Part shown: in pieces, positions 8,102 through 17,742 of the stretch
Layout: the number at the start of each line of letters is the position of its first letter
Numbering within the stretch: position 1 is the first letter of the stretch
Assembly: GCA_013286145.1 (NCBI GenBank)
Contig: JABDGH010000003.1
Span: 1-64,000 of the forward strand
DNA: 64,000 nt
From: Verrucomicrobiota bacterium
GTDB lineage: Bacteria > Verrucomicrobiota > Verrucomicrobiia > Methylacidiphilales > UBA1321
Reading direction: 5' to 3'
Notes under the pieces: model-generated
Seen by the model: the letters and a program-made list of their open reading frames with translations, nothing else
Database searches by the model: none
What the model was told of the DNA's origin: nothing
Position numbers and translations under genes: made by a program

Positions 8102-8881
8102 TTAAAGAAGAGCGTTGAGTAGGAAAGTGAAGAAAAAATTCGCGATCAAAACGATGATGAAGGAATCAACGACGGCTTCGGTAGTCGCCAGGCCGACGCC
8201 TTCAGCCCCCTGCGAAGCCTCCAGGCCTTTGTTGCAACCCACGAATAGAATGATGATGCCGAAAAAGAATCCTTTGACCAAGCCGATCCAGACATCCTTG
8301 GCGTGTGTGTACTTGACCATGTTGTCCCAGTAGTAAACGCCGGGCACCGAGAGAATATCGACGGCAACATAGTAACCGGAACCGATGCCGCAAAGGATGG
8401 CCAGGCCGACCAAAACGGGCATGGAAATGAGCATGGCAAGAAAGCGCGGGACGATGAGATATTCCGTGGGATAAACCGCGAGCGAACGCAGCGCGTCGAT
8501 CTGCTCGGTGATTTTCATCGTGGCCAATTCTGCGGCCATGGCCGATCCGACCCGGCCCGCGATCATGAGTGCGCACAACACCGGCCCCAATTCCCGGCAC
8601 ATGGCAATGGCCACCACGGGTCCAACACCGGAGCTAAGTCCCAGATCCTTGAATTGAAATTCGGTCTGGGCGGCAAAAACCGCACCGATAAAACCGCCGG
8701 TAATAATGACGACAGGCACTGATTTTCCCCCGATAAAATCGATCTGGTGAATGAGGAGTTGGAGACGAATCCGGTAATGGAAGAGGCATCGGATGGTATC
8801 TTGAAATAGAAAAACAATCTGTCCTGCCATCTGGAGCATGCGCATGAAGCGGGCACCGAGTTGCTGCGCGTAGCGGGTCAT
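8102..8881 (-). CDS. mlaE: MlaE-family ABC transporter permease
   Basis: This 259-residue membrane protein shows the family hallmark EQIDALRSLAVYPTEYLIVPR and the conserved RELGPVLCALMIAGRVGSAMAAEL stretch, with about five hydrophobic segments. MlaE is the inner-membrane core of the phospholipid transporter. It is the first gene of mlaE-mlaF-mlaD-ispD. The 68-base gap from hisF upstream is too short to say whether hisF is in the same transcript. Confidence 0.93.
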   Translation of the reverse strand: MTRYAQQLGARFMRMLQMAGQIVFLFQDTIRCLFHYRIRLQLLIHQIDFIGGKSVPVVIITGGFIGAVFAAQTEFQFKDLGLSSGVGPVVAIAMCRELGPVLCALMIAGRVGSAMAAELATMKITEQIDALRSLAVYPTEYLIVPRFLAMLISMPVLVGLAILCGIGSGYYVAVDILSVPGVYYWDNMVKYTHAKDVWIGLVKGFFFGIIILFVGCNKGLEASQGAEGVGLATTEAVVDSFIIVLIANFFFTFLLNALL

Positions 8882-8949
8882 GCAGCAAAAATAGGCGGAG
8901 AGCCGTTTAGTGACAAGGAGTTCCAGCTAGAGACTATCCAAAAATATTC

Positions 8950-9723
8950 CTACAGCCTGACCGGGACATTGTGAGCAGCCATGTAGGATTTGACTTCGCC
9001 AATGGTGAATTTGCCATAGTGAAAGACGCTGGCGGCCAGAACGGCGTCTGCCTTCCCCTGATCGAGCACCGCCGTGAAATGGCTTAATTCCCAGGCACCC
9101 CCGCTGGCCACGACGGGCACGGGAACCATTTCGCTGATCAGGCGGGTGATTTCGAGATCGTAGCCGGTCTGCATGCCGTCTGAATCGATACTATTGAGAA
9201 CGATTTCCCCCGCCCCCAATGCCACAGCCTTTTGCGCCCAGGCACGGGCTTCCCAGGAAGTCCGTTCACGTCCACCGCGAGAAAAGACGGACCATTCGCC
9301 TGGCGCGGTCTTTTTTGCATCAATGGAGACAACCATGCATTGCCGGCCAAAAGCCCCGGCACCGTCGGAAATGATTTCAGGGCGGACCAGTGCCGCCGAA
9401 TTGAGGCTGATTTTATCGGCGCCAGCGCGCAAAAGTGTCCGCATATCTTCCACCGTACGCACGCCTCCTCCCACTGTTAGTGGCATGAAACAGCGGTCAG
9501 CGGTACGCTCAATGACCTCAATAATGGATTTGCGGCCTTCAGACGATGCGGTGATGTCAAAAAAGACGAGCTCGTCTGCCCCCTGATCGTTGTAGCGGAT
9601 GGCCAGTTCAACCGGGTCTCCCACGTTACGCAGGCCATTTTCCTCTGCCCGGCCAAATTGTTGACCGCGGGTAACGCGCCCGTTATGGACATCGAGACAG
9701 GGGATGACGCGTTTGGCGAGCAT
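8950..9723 (-). CDS. hisF: imidazole glycerol phosphate synthase cyclase subunit
   Basis: At 257 residues this is a standard HisF (beta/alpha)8 barrel. The N-terminal MLAKRVIPCLDVHNGRVTRG carries the catalytic aspartate after CL, and the second half-barrel has LNSIDSDGMQTGYDLE with the second catalytic aspartate plus VVASGGAW for phosphate binding. With HisH it forms IGP and AICAR in histidine synthesis. No other his gene is in the window, so histidine genes appear to be dispersed. The start is supported by the canonical length and alignment of the first strand. Confidence 0.97.
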   Translation of the reverse strand: MLAKRVIPCLDVHNGRVTRGQQFGRAEENGLRNVGDPVELAIRYNDQGADELVFFDITASSEGRKSIIEVIERTADRCFMPLTVGGGVRTVEDMRTLLRAGADKISLNSAALVRPEIISDGAGAFGRQCMVVSIDAKKTAPGEWSVFSRGGRERTSWEARAWAQKAVALGAGEIVLNSIDSDGMQTGYDLEITRLISEMVPVPVVASGGAWELSHFTAVLDQGKADAVLAASVFHYGKFTIGEVKSYMAAHNVPVRL

Positions 9724-9835
9724 GGGGCTTATAAGTAGAGACGTGGCGCTTACGAAACAACTTTACCGGACACGATCCCCGAGAATAGTTTCCTCGCACG
9801 GTGATTCAGCGTCTGAAACTATGCCAGCAGGAACC

Positions 9836-10471
9836 TTAAAACGGCGAGCGGGGAACGTAGATTTGATCCCCTGGCTGCAAATGAGGATCAGCACCCTGAT
9901 TCTTGGCAGCATCTGTAGCGTTAACGATAAAAGGCTGCTGTCCGGGGCGGAGAATGCGTACCGCGCCTCGTTTCGCATACTCCGTAAAACCGCCGCAGGC
10001 ATTGATGGCACCCAGAAGGGTCAGATCCGAGGTATAAACCACACGCTGGGGGGTGCGAACGTCACCTCCCACATTGACATAACGTTCTTCGAAAAGGATC
10101 GTAATGTGCGGAAAGGTATAAATTTTTTTCTCTTTGTAAGCCGCCATTATTTCCTGAGCCAAATCATCCGTTGTGCGGCCAACCGCATGAAATGTACGGT
10201 CTTTTAGAAGTGCCATGGAAATATCACCCGTGGCGGGAATTGCCACTTCGTCAAAAGTACCTGCATCCGGAACCCCGGTTAATTTAATGGTGAGTTTATC
10301 ACCCACCCGTATCAGATCACCAGAGTTACCGCCCACCCCAACACTCGGCGATGGCGCAGGAAGTGGATCAACTTGATTCTGAGTAGGTGTGGAGGACGAC
10401 ATACCTCCACAGCCAGTGAGGAGTACGCAACTGACGACGATGCCCAAACGACGAAGTGTATTTAAGAACAT
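9836..10471 (-). CDS. Wza-like polysaccharide export lipoprotein
   Basis: This 211-residue protein begins with a lipoprotein signal ending in LTGCGG (lipobox Cys near residue 21), then a Ser/Thr/Pro-rich linker. A polysaccharide export domain follows (RVGDKLTIKLTGVPDAG), and then a SLBB-type domain (YVNVGGDVRTPQRVVYTSDLTLLGAINACGG). Such proteins form the outer-membrane channel for exopolysaccharide export. It is shorter than E. coli Wza and lacks room for the C-terminal helix, which suggests that the barrel protein upstream may supply the outer-membrane pore. The gap to the Wzc-like gene is 3 bases. Confidence 0.88.
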   Translation of the reverse strand: MFLNTLRRLGIVVSCVLLTGCGGMSSSTPTQNQVDPLPAPSPSVGVGGNSGDLIRVGDKLTIKLTGVPDAGTFDEVAIPATGDISMALLKDRTFHAVGRTTDDLAQEIMAAYKEKKIYTFPHITILFEERYVNVGGDVRTPQRVVYTSDLTLLGAINACGGFTEYAKRGAVRILRPGQQPFIVNATDAAKNQGADPHLQPGDQIYVPRSPF

Positions 10472-10474
10472 AAT

Positions 10475-12664
10475 TTAAAATTCGTCACTATCACTGTCTT
10501 TTTGACGGCTGGAAACCAGGCTGGGTTTGCCATTGGTCTTGGCGCCATTCGCGTGCTTCCTGGTTTTTTGACGATCCGCTTTTTTATAATAATTCCCGTA
10601 ATTGCTGTAGTAGTAGTAGGAATCATCGCTCTTAATGGCCACGCTGTTTAGCACCATTCCGATGCAATTGCCGTGCACTTCCTCTATGGCACGCTTGGCC
10701 CTGAGGGAAATATCGCGCGGATAGCGACGGTGTTGAATGACGAGAATAACGTAATCGACTTCACGCGCGATAATCGAACCGTCGCTGATGCCAAGCACTG
10801 GCGGGGAATCGATCAACACGATGTCATAGCGTTGTTTCAAATCATCAAGCATGTGGCGGATTTTATCACCTGAGAGGGAGCCAACCTCGGAACTCGGCGC
10901 GGCCCCGGCGGTTAAAACATGCAGGGAAGGAAGAGACGTTTGCTGAATAAACTCCACCGCATCGCCATCGCCTCTCAGATAGTTGGCCACGCCATGGTCA
11001 TTGGGCATGTTGAGCAGATCGTGGATGGTCGGACGACGCAGATCGCAATCAACCAAAATAACAGATTGGCCCGCCTGGGCGCATACGACGGCCAGATTGT
11101 AAATCGTGGTCGATTTACCCTCGCCGGGGCCTCCGCTAAGCACGGAAAGAGCCGGCCCAATGCCATTCTCCACCTTCAAATTGAGCTTGGCTCGCAGAAT
11201 TCGGTAGCCTTCGGCATGGGGTAATCGCGCCGACTCCTCGTTCAGTGGTATGGGTCCGCCTTTATTGGGAATGACGGTTAAAACCGGCAACCCGAGGAGC
11301 TGTTCAGCGTCCGCCATCGTTTTGATACTGGTATCGAGATATTCGATGAGGAAGGCAACGACGATTCCAAAAAAGATACCTGCCGCGACAGTAATCATCG
11401 TCAAGAGTGACTTATTGGGCTTGGATGGATGATCCGGTGGGGAAGCGCGAGAAAAGATTCTGACCGGGCTTTGCACGAGAGAGCGATCGAGTTGAAGCTC
11501 ATTTAAATGAATGGTGTAAGCGTCAAGAAGACTCTGCTGCTTGTCGCGTTCGTGTAAGGCTTCGCGATAAGGTGCCAGCTCATTACCCTGATCCGCTGCG
11601 ATTTTCAAAGTCAGATCTGTCACTATTTGTTTCAGTCCTGCCTCCCGTTGCTCAGCCATCGCGACATCCACCACAATGGCACGACGCATTCCCGCAATCA
11701 TCTCCGTGATTTGCTCGCGTTGACGCGCAAGTTCCGCTCGCGCAGATTCAACGCGGGGATGATTTTCATCAAAACCTTCCTTGAGCAGATTGGCGATGTC
11801 ACTTTCCAGCTTGAAAGCGCTTGCACGCAAAGCGGTGATGTTGCCTCCATCACGCCCGATGGCGATCATCGTATTGATAAAATCGTCGTCATTCAGGCCT
11901 TTAACTTGCTCCACTAAAACACGACGGTTATCGGCATCTTGCTTGGCAGCCAGCAAATCCCTCTGGCGTTGAGAGAGATCCTGTTCATTCCGGAGAGAGT
12001 TACCATCAACATCGGCAATGTCTATGCCTTTGGCGTGCATATCTTTCTGCATCGTTTCCACGATCGCTCTCTTTTCCTCCACCAATTTCTGCTGCGTTGC
12101 TATTTTTTCGCGATAGGCATCCTCACCGCTACCATTGCGTTTATTCTCCTCATCATCGCGCAGGGCCTTGTATCGATCCGCTATGGCATTGGCGATATTG
12201 GATGCTTCCTGGTTATCCTGGCTATCGGCGCTAATTTCGAGAATATTGGTTCCACGTTCGTAATCGATCGAAACCTTCCTGTGCATATATTCCAATGCCA
12301 ACGAGGGGGGAAGGCTTGCCATATTTGATTTAAAATCCCGTTTGGCCCAAACCTCATCGAGTTTTAAATCTTTGATGACCGGATTCATGACATCTCCTGA
12401 CTGCAAAATTTCCAATGCAGACTGAAAGGCAATAGGATCAAAAGGCGGTGCCTGAGGGCCAAGAAAACCCGGTATGTTTGGATCGTTTCGAGGAAAAACC
12501 TGAATCTTGGAGGTAGCCGTGTAAATCTTCGGGAGAACCTGCTCGATAACGTAGGTACCGCTGACGGTGGTCAGGATAAAAATAGTGAAAATCACCCAGA
12601 GACGGCTGCGGATGACCTTAAAATATTCCCGCAAATTTATCGTATTATCGGAATTTTCAAGCAT
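10475..12664 (-). CDS. Wzc-like exopolysaccharide co-polymerase and bacterial tyrosine kinase
   Basis: This 729-residue protein has a Wzz-type N-terminal domain starting with INLREYFKVIRSRLWVIF and a first membrane segment at about 18-40. A long periplasmic coiled-coil region follows (rich in EENKR, REQ and AEQRE), then a second membrane segment near 420-440. The cytoplasmic BY-kinase domain has Walker A SGGPGEGKSTT, A' VILVDCDLRRPT and Walker B IVLIDSPPVLG. The tail contains a tyrosine cluster (YYYYSNYGNYY), the usual autophosphorylation site. It controls polymer length and export with the Wza-like partner. No glycosyltransferases or Wzx/Wzy follow, so the sugar-building genes are elsewhere. 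Confidence 0.93.
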   Translation of the reverse strand: MLENSDNTINLREYFKVIRSRLWVIFTIFILTTVSGTYVIEQVLPKIYTATSKIQVFPRNDPNIPGFLGPQAPPFDPIAFQSALEILQSGDVMNPVIKDLKLDEVWAKRDFKSNMASLPPSLALEYMHRKVSIDYERGTNILEISADSQDNQEASNIANAIADRYKALRDDEENKRNGSGEDAYREKIATQQKLVEEKRAIVETMQKDMHAKGIDIADVDGNSLRNEQDLSQRQRDLLAAKQDADNRRVLVEQVKGLNDDDFINTMIAIGRDGGNITALRASAFKLESDIANLLKEGFDENHPRVESARAELARQREQITEMIAGMRRAIVVDVAMAEQREAGLKQIVTDLTLKIAADQGNELAPYREALHERDKQQSLLDAYTIHLNELQLDRSLVQSPVRIFSRASPPDHPSKPNKSLLTMITVAAGIFFGIVVAFLIEYLDTSIKTMADAEQLLGLPVLTVIPNKGGPIPLNEESARLPHAEGYRILRAKLNLKVENGIGPALSVLSGGPGEGKSTTIYNLAVVCAQAGQSVILVDCDLRRPTIHDLLNMPNDHGVANYLRGDGDAVEFIQQTSLPSLHVLTAGAAPSSEVGSLSGDKIRHMLDDLKQRYDIVLIDSPPVLGISDGSIIAREVDYVILVIQHRRYPRDISLRAKRAIEEVHGNCIGMVLNSVAIKSDDSYYYYSNYGNYYKKADRQKTRKHANGAKTNGKPSLVSSRQKDSDSDEF

Positions 12665-12717
12665 AGGAGAATTTCTTCCGCCTTGTGAACCTTAAAATAG
12701 CACCCAAAAACAGAAGA

Positions 12718-13956
12718 TCAATAGGTCCCTCGTACGCCCAAGTAAACCTGATCACGCGTATATTCTCGGAAAGCAAGCTGTGAGGAGACATTGGTGAAGG
12801 TATATCCCATGTCAAAATCGAAGTTTTTATTAAAGTGATAGTCCAGCCCCGCATCAACAGCGAGGACATCCTCGGTAAAGCTTGGGACGGTGCCGGGCAG
12901 AATCAATTTTGCCGTGTAGTCGCTATGAGTGAAGATGCCCTCCAAGTGGGCTGAAATACTGGGCGTAATGTCGTATTTGAATTTCGAGGTAACCCGATCC
13001 GCCTCCTGCCCAACGGCGGCAATCACGTCGGTGTTGACGACATTATGAACATAATTGAAATCAAGGGAACTGCGCTGACCGAGACGCCAGTTGGCTGTCA
13101 ACGATGCGTAAGGCGAGGACGACGTGCCTACATTTTGCCCATCCGTGATGGTACCGCCACCCCGGAAGCCGATGACCAATGAAGGAGTAGTCTGCCAATC
13201 AACACCCACATTGCCTGTGTAGTTGGTATAGCCCCGCGAAATTGATTCGTAAGAAACATTGTCAAAAATACCGCCAAAAACGAGCGAGTAGGTTGGCAGA
13301 ATGGCAAAATTAATATCCTGATTCACAGTATTTTGCATGTTGTTCTGCTCGATGGCGATCGCCGAATCCTGATAGGCCACAACATTGTTCGTATAGGTGG
13401 TAACGGAACCCACCAGCGGAGTCCACTTGGCAGTAAATTCCACCGAGGAGAGATTATCGATATAGGCGCCATTGCGGAAAAGAGTGCCAGTAGAATCCAT
13501 TAACCCAGGCTCGGTGTAATAATGGAATTGCTCACGCACATCGAGATTGTAACGCTCTGAAAACGCATGATTGTACCGCGCCACAAACTCGTGATTTAGG
13601 TCGAATTGATCGCCGGGACGATTTTCAAAATAGGTCACATCAAAAGTATAGCGGAGTGAAAAATCACTACTATCCATTGGAAAATCCAAAAGAATAGTGG
13701 GCGAAAAATCGGTCGTAAAGCTGTCCACCTTGTGTGATTTTGCGGTAAAAATATTATCGTCATATCCCTCTCGAAGAGAGGCTGAAATCGTATAAAACTT
13801 TGTTTTTTCACTGCTATCACCCGTCATGACGGTTCCCTGCTGTTCCGGTACGGGCGCAGTTTGAGTGGAAATGACTTCGTCACCTGCGATGACCAGACGA
13901 TTGCCAAGTAGTGAAGTGAACGCGATGAGACCGATAATAAGGGAACGTTTCGGCAT
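12718..13956 (-). CDS. outer-membrane beta-barrel protein of the exopolysaccharide locus
   Basis: The track's 477-residue ORF starts too early; I chose the ATG giving MPKRSLIIGLIAFTSLL, a clear signal peptide, leaving 412 residues. After the signal come alternating aromatic/hydrophobic strands typical of a large beta-barrel (for example DFSLRYTFDVTYFE and SSLDFNYVHNVVN), and the protein ends in a final strand with terminal tyrosine (GVRGTY). It resembles BBP2-type barrels found beside Wza/Wzc genes in other phyla. It lies 53 bases upstream of the Wzc-like gene on the same strand, so a role as outer-membrane pore or anchor for the polymer is likely but inferred. Confidence 0.8.
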   Translation of the reverse strand: MPKRSLIIGLIAFTSLLGNRLVIAGDEVISTQTAPVPEQQGTVMTGDSSEKTKFYTISASLREGYDDNIFTAKSHKVDSFTTDFSPTILLDFPMDSSDFSLRYTFDVTYFENRPGDQFDLNHEFVARYNHAFSERYNLDVREQFHYYTEPGLMDSTGTLFRNGAYIDNLSSVEFTAKWTPLVGSVTTYTNNVVAYQDSAIAIEQNNMQNTVNQDINFAILPTYSLVFGGIFDNVSYESISRGYTNYTGNVGVDWQTTPSLVIGFRGGGTITDGQNVGTSSSPYASLTANWRLGQRSSLDFNYVHNVVNTDVIAAVGQEADRVTSKFKYDITPSISAHLEGIFTHSDYTAKLILPGTVPSFTEDVLAVDAGLDYHFNKNFDFDMGYTFTNVSSQLAFREYTRDQVYLGVRGTY

Positions 13957-14142
13957 ACAGAAGAGCATCAAAGCGATTTTTTGTGCTCTTGCAAGGCTCT
14001 TTTTACATATTTTTATGGTGAAAAGGTGTCGAAAGCCGTTGGAGGCTTGAAGATTCATCTCGAATGAGAGTAAATAAGATGCCTTTATCAAAAATGGTTG
14101 CCCAACCATCCAGACCGCCCTACTTCTACCCTTTTCTGCTTT

Positions 14143-15114
14143 ATGATCCAATCTTTCGTGTTTAATGACGGGAAGCTCGTCGCCAGCAATCTCGATAGCG
14201 ACGCCTTAAAACTCGTTCGGGCCGATAAAGGGTTGCTCATCTGGGTCAATCTTTTTTCACCCACCGCAGAGGAAACAAAAACTATTTTGGAAGACGTCTT
14301 CTCTTTCCACCCCCTCGCCATCGAGGATTGTCTTTCCGTCAGCCGTTACCCCAAAATCGAGGATTACGAGGATTACCTCTTTCTGGTGATGCATGCCGTG
14401 GCCTTCAACAAGGAAGAGCACTTTCGCACGACGGAACTCGATTTTTTCATCGGGAAATCTTTTTTGGTCACCCATCACTCGGAACCCCTGTCGATGGTCA
14501 CAAGCACCATCGAGCGAATTCAAAAAAATCCCGTGGCGATCACGCGCGGCATGGATCGCCTGGCCCATTTTCTTCTCGATACGATGATCGATGCGTATCA
14601 ACCGGTGCTTAATGACCTGACCAACGAAATTCGTACCCTGGAAGATTCTGTCTTTATTGCGCGACACTCCGAGCCCACGGTGATTCGCGAATTCCGCGAG
14701 CGCAAAAAAGAGCTTTCCGACTTGCAGCAGATTGTTCATCCGCAGCGCGATGTTGTGAACCGGATGGCCCGGGGTGAATTCAAGCTGATCCGGCCCGTGC
14801 TACTTCCCTATTTTCGCGATCTGCACGGCAATTTAAATCGCATCGACAGTACGGCCGCCACTTTGAGCGACCAACTCTATCTCACTCTAGATGTTTTCCT
14901 GAACAAGGCCTCTTACGAGACCAATGAAGTTATTAAAATACTGACTCTGCTTACCGCGCTGACATCTCCAACCTTGCTGATCGGTACATGGTACGGAATG
15001 AATTTGCAGATGCCCGAGTATAGAATGCCCGATGCTTATCTGGTAGCCGTGATCGTGGATCTCGTGAGCACCGTCGGACTTGTCGCCTGGTTGCGGCGCA
15101 AGCATTGGCTGTAA
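14143..15114 (+). CDS. corA: CorA-family divalent metal transporter
   Basis: I prefer the ATG at 14143 (MIQSFVFNDGKL) over the upstream one at 14098, giving 323 residues, because alignment with the family starts here. The protein has the acidic cytoplasmic funnel domain (HPLAIEDCLS), long helices, and two C-terminal membrane segments with the pore signature YGMNLQMPE between them. CorA proteins move Mg2+ (or Co2+/Ni2+) as pentamers. It is divergent from the exopolysaccharide operon with a 186-base gap. Metal specificity cannot be told. Confidence 0.92.
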   Translation: MIQSFVFNDGKLVASNLDSDALKLVRADKGLLIWVNLFSPTAEETKTILEDVFSFHPLAIEDCLSVSRYPKIEDYEDYLFLVMHAVAFNKEEHFRTTELDFFIGKSFLVTHHSEPLSMVTSTIERIQKNPVAITRGMDRLAHFLLDTMIDAYQPVLNDLTNEIRTLEDSVFIARHSEPTVIREFRERKKELSDLQQIVHPQRDVVNRMARGEFKLIRPVLLPYFRDLHGNLNRIDSTAATLSDQLYLTLDVFLNKASYETNEVIKILTLLTALTSPTLLIGTWYGMNLQMPEYRMPDAYLVAVIVDLVSTVGLVAWLRRKHWL

Positions 15115-15152
15115 GTTAGAATCAGGCACCGGACCGCCTTCTCCTCCTCGCC

Positions 15153-16355
15153 GTGAAAAACACCTTCCTGGACAAGCTTATCAACCGGATCGACCGCGTC
15201 GGTCAGGAGGATCTTCAGGCTTATCTGCAACGCCTGAACAACGAGAAGGGCTTTTTTGAGACGATCTTCAATACGCTTCAGGAAGGAATCGTGGTCGTCG
15301 ATTCCCAAGGCAAAATCCGCTATCTCAACCATGCCATCACCACGTTGCTTGGCATTGATCCGGCAAAAGCGATGGGCACACCGATGGCTCAACATCTCAA
15401 GGAACTCGACTGGCCCAGGATACTGGCCGAGGGGCGTGTGGTGAATCGTGACCTGGAAGTTTTTTATCCCCAGCAACGTTACCTTAATTTTTATCTTGTA
15501 CCGCTCGAGGACAAGGATACCTCCCTGCTCGGCTATGCGATTATTTTTCACGATCTCACGACGAATCGGGCCCAGGCCCGCGAAGCAATCGAGTCCGAGA
15601 AACTTAACGCGGTCACCCTTCTTGCCGCCGGAGTCGCCCATGAACTCGGTAATCCGTTGAATTCGCTCAATATCCATCTTCAACTGCTTGAGCGCGATCT
15701 TCGCAACCGGCAGGCAAGCGCTGGCGAGGATGACAATTTGCTCGAATCGATCCGCGTTGCGCGGAGCGAAGTGGGGCGACTCGATACAATTATCAATCAA
15801 TTTCTTCGCGCGGTTCGTCCCGCGCATGCCACGCGTTCGATGGTCAGCATCAACCAGGTCGTGGAGGAATCGCTTTCTTTTCTTCAACCCGAGATCAAGG
15901 ATCGCGATGTCATCCTGCAGGAGGAATTTACCGAGGGATTGCCCCTGATCCCGGCCAATCCCGATCAGCTCAAGCAGGCTTTTTACAATCTGATCAAAAA
16001 TGCCGTGCAAGCCCTCAGCCACGGCGGCATTCTGCGGGTAACCACATCGCGTTCCGACACGCATCTGCAAATTTCCTTTGAGGATAACGGCACCGGGATT
16101 TCGACCGAAGACATGGCGCACATCACCGAACCTTACTTCACGCGTAAAAAGGACGGCACGGGACTCGGGCTTTTCATCGTGCAGCGCATTCTTCACGAAC
16201 ACGGGGGACATCTCGAACTCCTGAGCGAACCGGGGCGCGGCACAACGGCACGCATTCTTTTGCCTCTGTTGGAACGACGTGTCCGGCTCCTCGGTTCGGG
16301 TGATGAATCCGCAACAAAAACGATCCCCCCTGAACTCAAGGAAGGCACCGCGTGA
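15153..16355 (+). CDS. NtrB-like PAS sensor histidine kinase
   Basis: This 400-residue kinase has a GTG start. It has no membrane segment, so it is cytoplasmic. A PAS domain spans about 30-140 ([18 protein letters not shown]). A HisKA domain follows with His163 in [13 protein letters not shown], then an HATPase with N-box [17 protein letters not shown] and GTGLGLFIV. It overlaps the response regulator gene by 4 bases (GTGA), so the two are translated together and are cognate partners. The signal sensed is unknown. A transmembrane glycosyltransferase-like gene follows the pair and could be part of the same transcript. Confidence 0.93.
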   Translation: MKNTFLDKLINRIDRVGQEDLQAYLQRLNNEKGFFETIFNTLQEGIVVVDSQGKIRYLNHAITTLLGIDPAKAMGTPMAQHLKELDWPRILAEGRVVNRDLEVFYPQQRYLNFYLVPLEDKDTSLLGYAIIFHDLTTNRAQAREAIESEKLNAVTLLAAGVAHELGNPLNSLNIHLQLLERDLRNRQASAGEDDNLLESIRVARSEVGRLDTIINQFLRAVRPAHATRSMVSINQVVEESLSFLQPEIKDRDVILQEEFTEGLPLIPANPDQLKQAFYNLIKNAVQALSHGGILRVTTSRSDTHLQISFEDNGTGISTEDMAHITEPYFTRKKDGTGLGLFIVQRILHEHGGHLELLSEPGRGTTARILLPLLERRVRLLGSGDESATKTIPPELKEGTA

Positions 16356-17737
16356 CCTCCGAGGTGAAAAATAATCTCCCGACCCTGCTCGTCGTCGAGG
16401 ATGAAAAAAATACACGGGACGGCTTGCGGCGATACTTTGATGGTAAATTCGACATCTATCTTGCGCCTGACGTAACGACAGCGATGAACGTTCTCGAATC
16501 ACAGCCAGTCGATGTGCTTCTCACCGATCTCCGGCTGATGGGAGGAACCGAAGGCCTGGATCTTTTGGTGCGGGCGCAATCCATTTCCCACCCGCCGGTC
16601 TGCGTGCTGATGACCGCCTACGGCTCCGAAAAAGTCGCCGTGCAGGCGATGAAACGCGGCGCTTACGATTACATCACCAAGCCCCTCGATCTTGAAAAAC
16701 TCGATGTCGTGCTGACTCGCGCCCTTCACTCCCGTAAAGTCGAAACGGAAAATCTGCAACTGCGCGAGGAACTCGATAAGAAATTTGGACTGGAGAAGCT
16801 TATCGGCAACGCACCCGCGATGGTGGAGATTTATGATCGTATCAGGCAGGTTGCGCCCACCAACGCCACCGTCCTGATCGAGGGGGAAAGCGGCACGGGC
16901 AAGGAATTAGTGGCCCAGTCGCTCCACATGCTCAGTCCACGCAAGTCGGCGCGTTTTGTCGCTGTGCATTGCGCGGCCCTTTCCCCCCAGTTGCTTGAAA
17001 GTGAATTGTTCGGCCATGAGAAGGGAGCCTTTACCGGCGCCATCGAACGGCGCATCGGGCGTTTTGAGGAAGCGACTCACGGCACCATCTTTCTCGATGA
17101 GATCGGTGAGATTGATGCCGTGACCCAAGTGAAGCTTTTGCGGGCCCTCGGCGAACAAACCATCCAGCGCGTCGGCAGCAATCAAAACTTGAAGGTGGAT
17201 GTGCGGGTGGTGGCGGCAACGAATAAAAATCTTGAGGCGCAGGTGCGCGAGGGCAAATTCCGCGAAGATCTTTTCTATCGTCTCGATGTTGTACCGATCC
17301 ACCTGCCCCCCCTGCGCGAACGACGCGAAGACATTCCGCTTTTCATCAATGCTTTTGTTCAGGAATACTCCCGCCAAAACCATAAGCGCATCTCCGGCCT
17401 TTCGATGGATGCCCAGGAAGCGCTCCAACGCTACGATTGGCCGGGCAATGTGCGCGAACTGCGCGCCGCCATCGAACACGCGGTGGCCCTTTGCCGCGGG
17501 GAACGCATCGGAGTACGTGACCTGCCAGCGCGTATCCTGGGGCAATCTAATACGCTATTGAGCCCGGCGCAAAGTGGTGTACCATCCGCCCAGTCCAACT
17601 TAAATTTGGAAACCTTGGAAAAGAGTTTTATTCAACAGGCACTTCACTTGACAGATCGGAACGTGACGGAAGCCGCCAAACTGCTAGGTATAAGTCGGCG
17701 CACCCTTCACCGCAAAATCAAGGCTTATCAGATATAA
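16352..17737 (+). CDS. NtrC-family sigma-54-dependent response regulator
   Basis: Residues 1-125 form a receiver with phosphoacceptor Asp59 (LLTDLRL). A sigma-54 AAA+ domain follows with Walker A GESGTGKE, the sigma-54 contact loop GAFTGA and Walker B GTIFLDEIGE. The C-terminus is a Fis-type helix-turn-helix (NVTEAAKLLGISRRTLHRKIK). The length of 461 is standard. It would activate sigma-54 promoters after phosphorylation by the adjacent kinase. The GTG start overlaps the kinase stop. Targets are unknown; I did not find a convincing -24/-12 promoter next to it. Confidence 0.95.
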   Translation: MTSEVKNNLPTLLVVEDEKNTRDGLRRYFDGKFDIYLAPDVTTAMNVLESQPVDVLLTDLRLMGGTEGLDLLVRAQSISHPPVCVLMTAYGSEKVAVQAMKRGAYDYITKPLDLEKLDVVLTRALHSRKVETENLQLREELDKKFGLEKLIGNAPAMVEIYDRIRQVAPTNATVLIEGESGTGKELVAQSLHMLSPRKSARFVAVHCAALSPQLLESELFGHEKGAFTGAIERRIGRFEEATHGTIFLDEIGEIDAVTQVKLLRALGEQTIQRVGSNQNLKVDVRVVAATNKNLEAQVREGKFREDLFYRLDVVPIHLPPLRERREDIPLFINAFVQEYSRQNHKRISGLSMDAQEALQRYDWPGNVRELRAAIEHAVALCRGERIGVRDLPARILGQSNTLLSPAQSGVPSAQSNLNLETLEKSFIQQALHLTDRNVTEAAKLLGISRRTLHRKIKAYQI

Positions 17738-17742
17738 CACTC

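Noticed and set aside
15036-16502. 488-residue ORF antisense to the NtrB-like kinase
   Set aside because: Long shadow ORF with no family motifs, overlapping a clear kinase gene and the ends of its neighbours.
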